From the NCBI GenBank assembly GCA_002423665.1, contig DINJ01000110.1, forward strand, positions 3,672 to 9,248: a stretch of 5,577 nt of DNA, read 5' to 3'. This document shows positions 5,492-5,577 of the stretch, piece by piece. The notes under the pieces are model-generated. The model worked only from the letters and a program-made list of their open reading frames with translations. It had not been told where the DNA came from and did no database searches. The position numbers and the translations under genes were made by a program. Source of the stretch: Bacteroidetes bacterium UBA5543 (GTDB lineage: Bacteria; Bacteroidota; Bacteroidia; Chitinophagales; Chitinophagaceae). Position 1 is the stretch's first letter. Every line of letters begins with the position of its first letter.

Positions 5492-5577
5492 TTACGATTT
5501 TCTACGGCCAGAATGGATTACATTAAACGTGTTATTGTCTTCTTCGTTGGGAGTTTTCCAAATTATTTTACCTTCTT
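5492..5577 (-). CDS. Possible C-terminal fragment of a convergent gene (direction unresolved)
   Basis: On the minus strand a frame is open from the window edge to a TAA at 5494-5492, one base beyond the FabG stop. It reads EGKIIWKTPNEED (start of visible part) and ends in VIHSGRRKS, a hydrophilic stretch that looks like a normal protein C-terminus. The competing reading is plus-strand: an ATG at 5513 opens a frame to the edge, MDYIKRVIVFFVGSF onward, which could be the start of a membrane protein continuing the cluster. The 28 or 21 visible codons cannot decide. Neither piece was recognised. Confidence 0.3.
   Translation of the reverse strand, partial: EGKIIWKTPNEEDNNTFNVIHSGRRKS

Overview
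The window looks like a piece of a Bacteroidota genome, probably from the Chitinophagaceae or a related flexirubin-making lineage. Three things support this. There are three exact matches to the Bacteroidota -7 promoter element TAnnTTTG just upstream of genes. There is a surface-type lipoprotein with acidic and lysine residues right after the lipobox cysteine. There is also an aromatic amino acid lyase / FabG pair of the kind found in flexirubin (dialkylresorcinol-aryl polyene) clusters. No database search was possible, so family calls rest on motifs and remembered family sequences.

Layout: (1) Positions 1-717, minus strand, GC-rich: an OmpR/PhoB response regulator, followed with a 4-base ATGA overlap by the first 13 codons of what is probably its sensor kinase. 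(2) 718-1007: a GC-rich gap with a strong 12-bp hairpin and no convincing gene. (3) 1008-1997, plus strand: a complete aldo/keto reductase of the Kv-beta/YghZ type; its first ~45 codons use codons differently from the rest. (4) 2071-2874, plus: an AT-rich lipoprotein gene whose product has repeated Y-x-Y / G-K beta-hairpin units. (5) 3126-4610, plus: an MIO-dependent aromatic amino acid ammonia-lyase, most likely tyrosine-specific, whose conserved N-terminus continues upstream of every usual start codon. (6) 4759-5490, plus: a FabG-type ketoacyl-ACP reductase with Ser in place of the tetrad Asn. (7) 5491-5577: the edge of an unresolved further gene.

How the genes fit together: the lyase would deaminate tyrosine to 4-coumarate, the aryl starter of the flexirubin polyene, and FabG would reduce the beta-keto groups during chain extension. 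The rest of that cluster (ketosynthases, ACPs, dehydratases, DarA/DarB) would lie beyond position 5577. The response regulator, aldo/keto reductase and lipoprotein have no evident functional link to it. No mobile element, CRISPR array, tRNA or rRNA was seen. The most useful points are the missing start codon of the lyase, its mixed selectivity residues, the Ser-for-Asn change in FabG, and the codon-usage break near the start of the aldo/keto reductase gene.
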